Below are positions 1 to 4,944 of a stretch of 6,496 nt of DNA, in pieces. The notes under the pieces are model-generated. The model was given only the letters and a program-made list of their open reading frames with translations, had not been told where the DNA came from and made no database searches. Numbering within the stretch: the first letter of the stretch is position 1; each line of letters opens with the position of its first letter. This DNA comes from an uncultured Bacteroidales bacterium. Lineage in GTDB: Bacteria > Bacteroidota > Bacteroidia > Bacteroidales > UBA932. The translations under genes and the position numbers were made by a program. The stretch is from the NCBI GenBank assembly GCA_902488725.1, contig CABTXO010000100.1, positions 1 through 6,496 of the forward strand, given 5' to 3'.

Positions 1-580
1 CCTCGGCGATGGTCGGGCGAGGGACTTCCCCCTCGACGCACCAGGCGATCAGCCGCAGCACGCCGTCCGCAGACGGGGTTCCCGATTCAACCGGACCGGC
101 GGAAGTGCCGGGGAAACCGTGCGTCAGGATGAAGTCCCGGACGGAGACGGGCTCTTCGATGACCGGAAGCGTTGCCTTGAGGCTTTGCTTCATGGCGGAC
201 AGGACGATTTTGCGGGTCCGGTCGGTCTTGAAGACCCGTCGTTCGGAATGGTCCCCGAACACGGGGGAGATCACGTCCACCCCGAGTTCCGTCGCCTTTT
301 CCGCGAACCACTCGAAGCGCTCGTTGTTCTTCGTCGGACACACGGCCATATTCAAGGAATAAGGGCGGACATCCCGGTTCGGAAAGGCTTCCAGCACTTC
401 GGCGACGGCGGCTTTGGGGGCATCGTCCGTCAGCCGGCACCGGTAAAGCGTACCTCTTCCGTCGACCACGGCGATCTCGTCCCCCGCGCGGTGCCGCAAC
501 ACCCGCACGCAGTGGCCGCTTTCTTCCGGGTCGAGCCGGCAGAAACGCCCGTCGCAGTCGCTGGCATAATAAAACTCCAT
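1..580 (-). CDS. rsmE: 16S rRNA (uracil-1498-N3)-methyltransferase RsmE, partial (C-terminus off the left edge)
   Basis: RsmE uses S-adenosylmethionine to methylate N3 of U1498 in 16S rRNA of the 30S subunit. Reading the minus strand from an ATG at 580-578 gives 193 residues with no stop before the edge. The N-terminal PUA-like part is visible (HCVRVLRHRAGDEI at about 23-36, VDGRG at 39-43). The start of the SPOUT methyltransferase domain follows, with family-typical PTKNNERFEWFAEKATELG (82-100), HSERR (111-115) and AMKQSLKA (129-136). About the last 50 residues, including the SAM-binding knot, lie outside the window. A short Gly/Ser/Pro-rich stretch near 156-170 looks longer than in relatives I know. 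An in-frame ATG at 652 would add 24 residues, but the family normally starts close to the (F/Y)Y segment and a -7 box lies between the two, so 580 is preferred. It is divergent from the acyltransferase gene. Product identity is secure from motifs. Confidence 0.93.
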   Translation of the reverse strand, partial: MEFYYASDCDGRFCRLDPEESGHCVRVLRHRAGDEIAVVDGRGTLYRCRLTDDAPKAAVAEVLEAFPNRDVRPYSLNMAVCPTKNNERFEWFAEKATELGVDVISPVFGDHSERRVFKTDRTRKIVLSAMKQSLKATLPVIEEPVSVRDFILTHGFPGTSAGPVESGTPSADGVLRLIAWCVEGEVPRPTIAE

Positions 581-584
581 GGTG

Positions 585-592
585 CAAAGATA
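585..592 (-). promoter_or_regulatory. Bacteroidetes -7 promoter box for rsmE
   Basis: The minus strand reads TATCTTTG here, an exact match to the TAnnTTTG -7 element of the Bacteroidetes primary sigma factor. Only four bases (CACC) separate it from the rsmE ATG, so the expected transcription start falls on or next to the A of the start codon. No good TTTG -33 box is seen at the usual distance. The call rests on the motif match and its position. Confidence 0.6.
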
Positions 593-639
593 ATAAACTG
601 CCGGGAAAGGCGATTGCGTGGATAGTCGGGGAAAAAGTG

Positions 640-647
640 TAACTTTG
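640..647 (+). promoter_or_regulatory. Bacteroidetes -7 promoter box for the acyltransferase-phosphoesterase operon
   Basis: TAACTTTG matches TAnnTTTG exactly. A possible TTG -33 element lies at 614-616, 23 bases upstream. The expected transcription start is near 652, giving a leader of roughly 17 bases before the ATG at 669. This position argues against the in-frame GTG at 618 as the start codon, since that would lie upstream of the transcript. Confidence 0.6.
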
Positions 648-668
648 CGCATCCAACCACACCTGATT

Positions 669-1838
669 ATGCGGAAACGTTACCTTTCACTGGATGTCCT
701 GCGGGGCATCACGATCACCTTCATGTGCATCGTCAACAATCCGGGATCCTGGTCGCAGATCTTCCCGCCGCTGCGGCACGCGGCCTGGAACGGGTGCACG
801 CCCACGGACCTGGTCTATCCCTTCTTCGTTTTCTGCATGGGCTGCGCCATGGCTTTCTCCCTGGCGAAGTTCGAGGACGCCCCTGCCCGCGGTTGCCGGA
901 AAGTGCTCACGCGGGGTTTGCTGATCTTCCTGGTGGGACTCGCGCTGAACCTGTACCCCTTTTTCCCGCTGTCGCCGCATGATCCGGCTGCTTCCTGTGG
1001 TCAGAACTACCTCTATTGGCTGGGACATCGGCGCATTCTGGGCGTTCTGCAACGCATCGGGCTCGCATACATGCTGGCAGGCGTGCTGGTGCTGTGGCTC
1101 CGCAAGCCGAAGAAACTGCTGGTGGCCGTCGCCGTGCTGTGCACGGTCTTTACGGTTGTGCTGCTCGCATTCGGACGGGAACCCGGAGCGCTGACGCTGG
1201 AAGGCAACGTTGCGATGCGGATCGACCGATGGTTGATCGGGTCGAACCACTGCTATCACGGCTACGGCGGGACCGATTTCGATCCGGAAGGTTTCCTGGG
1301 TACGCTGACGACGGCCTGTACCTGCCTGCTCGGCTACCTGTGCGGCCGGATGATCCGGAACGCCGGCCTGCGTCAAGGGCAGCTGCAGGCCGTCCCGGAA
1401 TCCGGATTGCGGACGGGTGCGGAGGACTCCGATCCAGTCTCGGTGGTCGCAAGGCTCTTCGTGTACGGCTGCCTCTCCCTGGCGGTCGGGGTGCTGCTCG
1501 GCATCTGGATTCCGATCAACAAGCCCCTCTGGTCGGCTTCGTATGTCTTCTATTCCGGCGGATGGGCGATGATGGCCCTGGCCTTCCTGGCCTATTGCAT
1601 CGACGTGAAAGGGATCGAGAAGCCCTTCGAACCGTTCAAGGCCATGGGCAGGAATGCCCTCGCCGCCTTCGTCCTGGCGGCGCTCATCGCCAAGAGCTAC
1701 ACCTTCTTCCACTTCTCCCCGTCCAAGTACTTCGGGGCGAATCCCTATGTCTCCCTGGTCTATGCCTTGCTCTTCACGTTCGTGATCTTCTGCTTCCTGT
1801 GGTTCTTCTACAAAAAGAAGATCGTCATCAAACTGTAG
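669..1838 (+). CDS. DUF5009 / HGSNAT-like membrane acyltransferase
   Basis: This 389-residue polytopic inner-membrane protein belongs to the COG4299/DUF5009 family, related to human heparan-alpha-glucosaminide N-acetyltransferase (HGSNAT). Family landmarks are visible: LSLDVLRGITI (6-16), NNPGSW (23-28), RHAAWNGCTPTDLVYPFFVF (36-55), RILGVLQRI (122-130) and a loop with GTDFDPEGFLGTL (201-213). His37 lines up with the His of the HGSNAT KHASWNGLT segment, reported as its active-site residue. Hydrophobic segments are at about 11-22, 46-65, 82-98, 130-144, 149-168, 211-228, 262-282, 296-311, 328-342 and 360-381. A polar loop at 230-258 separates the two halves, and the C-terminus is basic (YKKKIVIKL), suggesting a cytoplasmic end. 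The start at 669 follows the promoter box at 640-647. The phosphoesterase gene follows after 4 bases. The bacterial substrate is unknown; sugar or glycan acetylation is an inference from the family. Confidence 0.85.
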   Translation: MRKRYLSLDVLRGITITFMCIVNNPGSWSQIFPPLRHAAWNGCTPTDLVYPFFVFCMGCAMAFSLAKFEDAPARGCRKVLTRGLLIFLVGLALNLYPFFPLSPHDPAASCGQNYLYWLGHRRILGVLQRIGLAYMLAGVLVLWLRKPKKLLVAVAVLCTVFTVVLLAFGREPGALTLEGNVAMRIDRWLIGSNHCYHGYGGTDFDPEGFLGTLTTACTCLLGYLCGRMIRNAGLRQGQLQAVPESGLRTGAEDSDPVSVVARLFVYGCLSLAVGVLLGIWIPINKPLWSASYVFYSGGWAMMALAFLAYCIDVKGIEKPFEPFKAMGRNALAAFVLAALIAKSYTFFHFSPSKYFGANPYVSLVYALLFTFVIFCFLWFFYKKKIVIKL

Positions 1839-1842
1839 GAAC

Positions 1843-2376
1843 ATGTTCATCGGTCTCATCTCCGACACCCATGGCATCTTTGCCGAAGATGTCCGCGCCT
1901 TCCTGGAGCCTGTGGACATGATCTGGCATGCCGGGGATTTCGGCACCCTCGACTGTGCCCGGAAGATCGCCGCCTTCAAACCGCTGACCGGCGTCTACGG
2001 GAACTGCGACGGGCAGGACGTCCGGCTGGAATTTCCGTTTTTCCGGCAGTTCGACTGCGAAGGTGTCCGTGTGCTGATGACGCACATCGGGATCCGGCGC
2101 GGAAGCTACTGGGCATATGCTCCACGACAGCCTCAGTATGATCCTGAAGCCAAGGTACTTATCGACCGCTTCCATCCGGATCTGTTCGTCTGCGGACACA
2201 CGCATATTCCGCAAGTCTATCCCGACAGGAAGACAGGCCTCCTCTTCATGAACCCCGGCACATGCGGTTTCAACGGTCCTGCCGAAGTGCCGCGGATGGC
2301 GCTGCGGTTCCATATTGAAAGCGGGAAGGTGTCCGGATTGGAGAAAATCGAGTTCTCCGGCAGGGAAAGAGGGTGA
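1843..2376 (+). CDS. YfcE/MJ0936-type metallophosphoesterase
   Basis: This 177-residue cytosolic protein has the full metal-binding set of the calcineurin-like phosphoesterase fold: SDTHG (D8, H10), HAGD (29-32), GNCD (53-56), MTH (79-81), GHTH (118-121) and NPG (137-139). These residues hold two divalent metals. Characterised relatives (E. coli YfcE, MJ0936) hydrolyse phosphodiester model substrates, but their physiological substrates are not settled, so no specific reaction is claimed. Length is typical for the family. No signal peptide or membrane segment is seen. It starts 4 bases after the acyltransferase stop, so the two are almost certainly co-transcribed and perhaps translationally coupled. 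Whether they share a pathway cannot be told from sequence. Family assignment is secure; role unknown. Confidence 0.9.
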   Translation: MFIGLISDTHGIFAEDVRAFLEPVDMIWHAGDFGTLDCARKIAAFKPLTGVYGNCDGQDVRLEFPFFRQFDCEGVRVLMTHIGIRRGSYWAYAPRQPQYDPEAKVLIDRFHPDLFVCGHTHIPQVYPDRKTGLLFMNPGTCGFNGPAEVPRMALRFHIESGKVSGLEKIEFSGRERG

Positions 2377-2382
2377 AAAAAA

Positions 2383-2396
2383 CAAAAATATTTTTG
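2383..2396. repeat. Perfect 14-bp AT-rich palindrome between phosphoesterase and lipoprotein genes
   Basis: CAAAAATATTTTTG is identical to its reverse complement. It lies 7 bases after the phosphoesterase stop. Because it contains TATTTTTG on both strands, it also matches the TAnnTTTG -7 motif in both directions. Its TTTG (2393-2396) sits at the right distance to be the -33 element of the box at 2415-2422. It could be part of a promoter, an operator, or a chance product of local AT richness. An A/T-only hairpin is a poor terminator. Confidence 0.45.
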
Positions 2397-2422
2397 TATT
2401 TTCCTAAAACTATGTATTTTTG
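2393..2422 (+). promoter_or_regulatory. Promoter of the small lipoprotein gene (-33 TTTG, -7 TATTTTTG)
   Basis: TTTG at 2393-2396 and TATTTTTG at 2415-2422 are separated by 18 bases, which fits the Bacteroidetes -33/-7 arrangement well. The expected start is near 2427, giving a leader of about 38 bases that ends in an AT-rich stretch before the ATG at 2465. The leader lacks a Shine-Dalgarno site next to the start, as is common in this phylum. This is the best promoter in the window. Confidence 0.7.
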
Positions 2423-2464
2423 CCGCCGATTGACGAGAAGGAAAACTGTTAATTTATTTTTATC

Positions 2465-2653
2465 ATGAAGAAGGTATTTATGTCCATCGCAGTCATAGCC
2501 ATCGTGCTTGCTGCCGTTTCTTGCGGAAACAAGAGCAAGAAAGCCGAAGCGGAAGTCGCTGCTGAAGTCGCTCCCGTCGAGGAAGTTGCCGATTCAGTTG
2601 CCGCTGCCGCTGATTCAGTCGTCGCTGCTGTCGATACAGTCGTCGCGAAGTAG
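2465..2653 (+). CDS. Small Lpp-like lipoprotein with heptad-repeat tail (hypothetical)
   Basis: This 62-residue protein has a clear lipoprotein signal peptide: MKK, a hydrophobic core (about 4-18) and a lipobox AVSC with Cys20 as the lipidated residue. The mature part is about 43 residues of Ala, Val, Glu and Lys. Residues 23-26 (KSKK) follow the Cys, so there is no acidic Bacteroidetes surface-export signal, and an outer-membrane protein facing the periplasm is the likeliest location. Val/Ala occur with 4-3 spacing (38, 42, 45, 49, 52, 56, 59), suggesting a coiled coil. Residues 42-62 are three heptads (ADSVAAA, ADSVVAA, VDTVVAK). It ends in Lys, like Braun lipoprotein Lpp, whose terminal Lys is linked to peptidoglycan. 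That is analogy, not shown homology. Pro37 would break one continuous helix. The gene is monocistronic, with its own promoter and terminator. Reality as a gene is well supported; function unknown. Confidence 0.8.
   Translation: MKKVFMSIAVIAIVLAAVSCGNKSKKAEAEVAAEVAPVEEVADSVAAAADSVVAAVDTVVAK
2588..2650 (+). repeat. Three tandem 21-bp units in the lipoprotein gene
   Basis: Units at 2588-2608, 2609-2629 and 2630-2650 encode heptads beginning A/V-D-S/T-V. The DNA itself is similar (GATTCAGT in the first two, GATACAGT in the third), so the tail probably grew by in-frame duplication. The last unit ends with the terminal Lys codon, directly before the stop. Confidence 0.7.
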
Positions 2654-2685
2654 TTCATTCCTGCTCGAAAGAAACTTTCAAGCGT

Positions 2686-2722
2686 GCGGTGTCCGGGGCA
2701 AAACCCAGATACTGCTTTTTTT
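2686..2722 (+). terminator. Rho-independent terminator of the lipoprotein gene
   Basis: GCGGTGTC (2686-2693) pairs with GATACTGC (2708-2715) including two G-U pairs. After one mismatch the stem continues with GGG (2695-2697) against CCC (2704-2706), closing a GCAAAA loop. Seven T residues follow at 2716-2722. It lies 32 bases after the lipoprotein stop and only two bases before the probable radA -7 box. Confidence 0.8.
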
Positions 2723-2724
2723 GT

Positions 2725-2732
2725 TATCTTTA
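2725..2732 (+). promoter_or_regulatory. Probable -7 promoter box for radA
   Basis: TATCTTTA differs from TAnnTTTG only in the final base. It follows the upstream terminator by two bases and would start transcription near 2737, about 16 bases before the radA ATG. No clear -33 TTTG is seen; the T-tract of the terminator occupies the adjacent upstream positions. Confidence 0.45.
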
Positions 2733-2752
2733 CCTGCGCAAATGATCCGGCC

Positions 2753-4216
2753 ATGGCCACGCTGACGCGACAGAAAAGTGTTTGGTTCTGCACCTCCTGC
2801 GGGAATGAATATCCCAAATGGATGGGGCGGTGTCCCGCGTGCGGGGAATGGAACACCCTGGTGGAACAGAAAGTGGCCGCCGGGGCGTCGAAGCACCGCG
2901 CCCATACGGGCGCCGGTATGGATCCGGACCGTCGGCCGCAGAAGATTTCCGAAATCGATTCCGGGGGCGAGGTGCGCCTTTCCCTGCGGAACGGGGAAGT
3001 CGACCGGCTGCTGGGCGGGGGCATCGTGAAGGGGTCGCTGGTCCTGATCGGCGGCGAGCCCGGCATCGGGAAGTCCACGCTGTCGCTGCAGATCCCCCTG
3101 CACTGCCCGTCGCTCAGGACGCTGTACGTGTCCGGGGAGGAAAGCGCCCGGCAGGTCCGCATGCGCGCGGACCGGCTTGGCGGGGATGCTTCCAACTGCG
3201 AGATTTACTGCGAGACGCAGGTCGAACGGGTGGTGGAGACTGCGCGGGACATCCGGCCGGACCTGATGATCGTGGATTCCGTGCAGACGATGTTCACCGA
3301 GACGGTGGACTCGACACCCGGCTCGGTTTCCCAGATCAAGGAGGTGGCGGCGATCCTGCTGCGTTTTGCAAAAGAAAGCGGCATTCCGGTCCTGCTGATC
3401 GGGCACATCACCAAGGAAGGCTTCATCGCCGGCCCGAAGATCCTGGAGCACATCGTGGACGTGGTCCTGCAGTTCGAGGGGGACCATCGGGGTGCCTATC
3501 GGATTCTGCGCAGCATCAAGAACCGTTTCGGTTCGACGTCCGAACTGGCAGTTTTCGAGATGACAGGGACGGGCCTCCGCGAGGTATCCAATCCTTCCGA
3601 ACTTCTCATTCCGATGCACGAAGAGGGCTTGAGCGGGACGGCAGTCGCAGCGATGCTGGACGGCACGCGGCCCTTCCTGTTCGAGGTGCAGGCACTGGTG
3701 AGCTCGGCGGTCTACGGGACGGCCCAGCGGTCGGCGACGGGTTTCGATGTCCGGCGTCTGAATATGCTGCTGGCGGTGCTGGAGCGCCGGGCGGGCTTCA
3801 AGCTCGCGCAGAAGGATGTGTTCCTGAATATGGCGGGAGGCCTGCGGGTCAGCGACCCGGCCTGTGACCTGGCCGTGGTCTGCGCCGTTCTGTCGTCCAA
3901 CTTCGACTTTCCGATCCCGGCCGACGTCTGCTTTGCCGGGGAGGTCGGCCTCAGCGGCGAAGTACGCCCCGTGCCCCAGGTCGACCGCCGCATCTCGGAA
4001 GCCCGCCGTCTCGGCTTCCGGAAAATCTTCGTCTCCTCCTTCTCCGCCCTCGACTCCACCACCTCTCGTGCCTTTGTCAGTGCCACCTTCCATAACTCCG
4101 ATGGTGACGCTGTGCATGATTCCGCGCCCGGCGACATGCCCGGCAGTCTGTCCCGCGGCATTGAGATCGTCAAGGTCCCCGACATCCCCGCCCTCGTCCG
4201 CACCCTCTTCAAATAG
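2753..4216 (+). CDS. radA: DNA repair / recombination ATPase RadA
   Basis: RadA is a RecA-related, DnaB-like ATPase that drives branch migration of recombination intermediates in the cytosol. All domains are present in 487 residues. The N-terminal zinc finger is C13-X2-C16-X10-C27-X2-C30. The ATPase core has Walker A GGEPGIGKST (101-110), Walker B ending in D176 (LMIVDSVQTM), and the RadA signature KNRFG (257-261). The C-terminal Lon-protease-like domain includes FDVRRLNMLLAVLERR, the GLRVSDPACDLA segment and GEVRPVPQVDRRISEARRLGFRK. The start at 2753 puts the zinc finger where the family has it; an in-frame GTG at 2684 would sit at the upstream terminator. The protein is somewhat longer than usual (E. 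coli RadA has 460 residues). The extra length lies near the C-terminus at about 425-469, where codon choice also shifts to C-ending codons. The final IEIVKVPDIPALVRTLF matches the family end, so the frame is intact. It is flanked by its own promoter and a separate downstream promoter. Confidence 0.96.
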   Translation: MATLTRQKSVWFCTSCGNEYPKWMGRCPACGEWNTLVEQKVAAGASKHRAHTGAGMDPDRRPQKISEIDSGGEVRLSLRNGEVDRLLGGGIVKGSLVLIGGEPGIGKSTLSLQIPLHCPSLRTLYVSGEESARQVRMRADRLGGDASNCEIYCETQVERVVETARDIRPDLMIVDSVQTMFTETVDSTPGSVSQIKEVAAILLRFAKESGIPVLLIGHITKEGFIAGPKILEHIVDVVLQFEGDHRGAYRILRSIKNRFGSTSELAVFEMTGTGLREVSNPSELLIPMHEEGLSGTAVAAMLDGTRPFLFEVQALVSSAVYGTAQRSATGFDVRRLNMLLAVLERRAGFKLAQKDVFLNMAGGLRVSDPACDLAVVCAVLSSNFDFPIPADVCFAGEVGLSGEVRPVPQVDRRISEARRLGFRKIFVSSFSALDSTTSRAFVSATFHNSDGDAVHDSAPGDMPGSLSRGIEIVKVPDIPALVRTLFK

Positions 4217-4275
4217 TGGGTGGCGAAGTACGACAGGTACCCGGCGAAATCGCGCATTTTTTTACAAAAAATGAT

Positions 4276-4283
4276 TATATTTG
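4276..4283 (+). promoter_or_regulatory. -7 promoter box for the H1-like gene
   Basis: TATATTTG is an exact TAnnTTTG match. Transcription is expected near 4288, giving a leader of about 32 bases. Upstream is a T7 run (4257-4263) and an A6 run (4266-4271); no clean TTTG -33 element is present. The gap after radA also holds GTAC repeats and a weak GCG/CGC hairpin before the T7 run, but no convincing radA terminator. Confidence 0.65.
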
Positions 4284-4304
4284 TCCCGATCATACGAGAC
4301 AAAT
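4279..4304. promoter_or_regulatory. Operator-like inverted repeat on the H1-like gene promoter
   Basis: ATTTGTC (4279-4285) and GACAAAT (4298-4304) are perfect 7-base inverted arms. Inside them a second pair, CG (4287-4288) and CG (4295-4296), keeps the symmetry. The left arm includes the TTTG of the -7 box, and the centre (4291-4292) lies close to the expected transcription start. A dimeric regulator bound here would block the promoter; alternatively the RNA could partly fold. No regulator gene is adjacent. Confidence 0.4.
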
Positions 4305-4319
4305 CAATACATTCAAACC

Positions 4320-4862
4320 ATGAATCTTAGAGATATCAAAAAAGACATCGAGTATGTCATCGGCGCGTTCATCGACGATTGTTCCCTTTTCAGCTCCGCC
4401 AATTCCCATGCGGACGATGAAGTGCTGGGCGGACTCCTCGACGAAGCCGTGAACCTCTACAACGACCTCCGTGACAAGGTCAATGTCAAGATGCCGGGCA
4501 AGAAGGCCGCCTACTACGTGAGCCTGCGCAAGGAACTGCTCGAAGAGACGGACGTCCTCTACCAGAAGCTCAGCGTGGTCGTGAAGGATGCCCTCGAGGC
4601 TGAAAAGAACGCCCCCGTCGCGAAGGTGGTCACCAAGAAGGCCGCTGCCGATGCGGAGAAACCTGCTGCGAAGAAGGCTGCCGAGGCCGAGAAGCCGGCA
4701 GCGGAAAAGAAGCCTGCCGCCAAGAAAGCCCCTGCCAAGAAGGCTGCCGAGACCGAGAAGCCGGTAGCGGAAAAGAAGCCTGCCGCCAAGAAGTCGACTG
4801 CCAAGAAGCCTGCCGCAAAGAAGGCCGCTCCCGAGGCCGAAAAGAAGGAAGAAGAGAAGTAA
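4320..4862 (+). CDS. Hypothetical protein with helical N-terminal domain and histone-H1-like Lys/Ala/Pro tail
   Basis: This 180-residue protein has two parts. Residues 1-95 look like a compact helical domain (MNLRDIKKDIEYVIGAFIDD, then DEAVNLYNDLRDKVN and YYVSLRKELLEETDVLYQKL). It resembles an uncharacterised domain that I recall from Bacteroidales proteins, and I cannot give it a function. Residues 96-170 are low-complexity Lys, Ala, Pro and Glu, like tails of histone H1 and bacterial H1-like proteins (AlgP, Bordetella BpH1), including two 22-residue repeats at 119-140 and 141-162. The last residues are acidic (EAEKKEEEK). There is no signal peptide, so it is cytosolic; binding to DNA or RNA through the tail is an inference. 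The many Glu residues make the tail less basic than classical H1 tails. The start at 4320 fits the promoter box at 4276-4283; an in-frame TTG at 4281 lies inside that box and is rejected. A hairpin terminator follows. Confidence 0.82.
   Translation: MNLRDIKKDIEYVIGAFIDDCSLFSSANSHADDEVLGGLLDEAVNLYNDLRDKVNVKMPGKKAAYYVSLRKELLEETDVLYQKLSVVVKDALEAEKNAPVAKVVTKKAAADAEKPAAKKAAEAEKPAAEKKPAAKKAPAKKAAETEKPVAEKKPAAKKSTAKKPAAKKAAPEAEKKEEEK
4674..4805 (+). repeat. Two tandem 66-bp repeats encoding the H1-like tail
   Basis: Units 4674-4739 and 4740-4805 agree at 60 of 66 bases by direct comparison and encode two 22-residue blocks (KKAAEAEKPAAEKKPAAKK.. and KKAAETEKPVAEKKPAAKK..). A shorter, more degenerate version (KKAAADAEKPAAK) precedes them. 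Such in-frame repeats can expand or contract by slippage, so tail length probably varies between strains. Confidence 0.85.
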
Positions 4863-4884
4863 TTCACCATATTCCGGAATCGAT

Positions 4885-4916
4885 AGGGGAGGGACTGCAA
4901 GGATCTCCCCTTTTTT
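4885..4916 (+). terminator. Rho-independent terminator after the H1-like gene
   Basis: AGGGGAG (4885-4891) pairs with CTCCCCT (4905-4911) across a 13-base loop, and the stem runs into six T residues (4911-4916). It is 22 bases past the stop codon and 28 bases before the asd start. Confidence 0.75.
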
Positions 4917-4944
4917 ATTCCGACAACCCTCAAAAAAAACGAAC

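Noticed and set aside
87..662. Long open frame on the minus strand overlapping rsmE
   Set aside because: It is a shadow in another frame: its translation is Arg/Gly/Pro-rich with no family motif, while the overlapping frame from 580 gives clear RsmE motifs.
687..1979. 430-codon open frame on the minus strand opposite the acyltransferase
   Set aside because: High GC produces long antisense open frames. Its protein is low-quality (Gln, Arg and Glu rich) with no recognisable domain, and the plus strand encodes a clear membrane protein.
2399..2445. TTTTCCT (2399-2405) and AGGAAAA (2439-2445) inverted pair in the lipoprotein leader region
   Set aside because: The arms are far apart, AT-rich, and the left arm lies upstream of the predicted transcript start, so no RNA hairpin would form; likely chance.
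2667..2679. GAAAG-AAA-CTTTC hairpin after the lipoprotein gene
   Set aside because: It is a 5-base-pair AT-rich stem without a T-tract; the stronger hairpin with T7 at 2686-2722 explains termination.
2678..4117. 479-codon open frame on the minus strand opposite radA
   Set aside because: It is a shadow of radA, composed of His/Arg/Gln-rich text without motifs; radA itself is unambiguous.
4217..4263. Possible radA terminator (GTAC repeats, GCG-AAAT-CGC, then T7)
   Set aside because: The only stems are 3-4 base pairs long, and the best T-run also reads as part of the AT-rich promoter region of the next gene.
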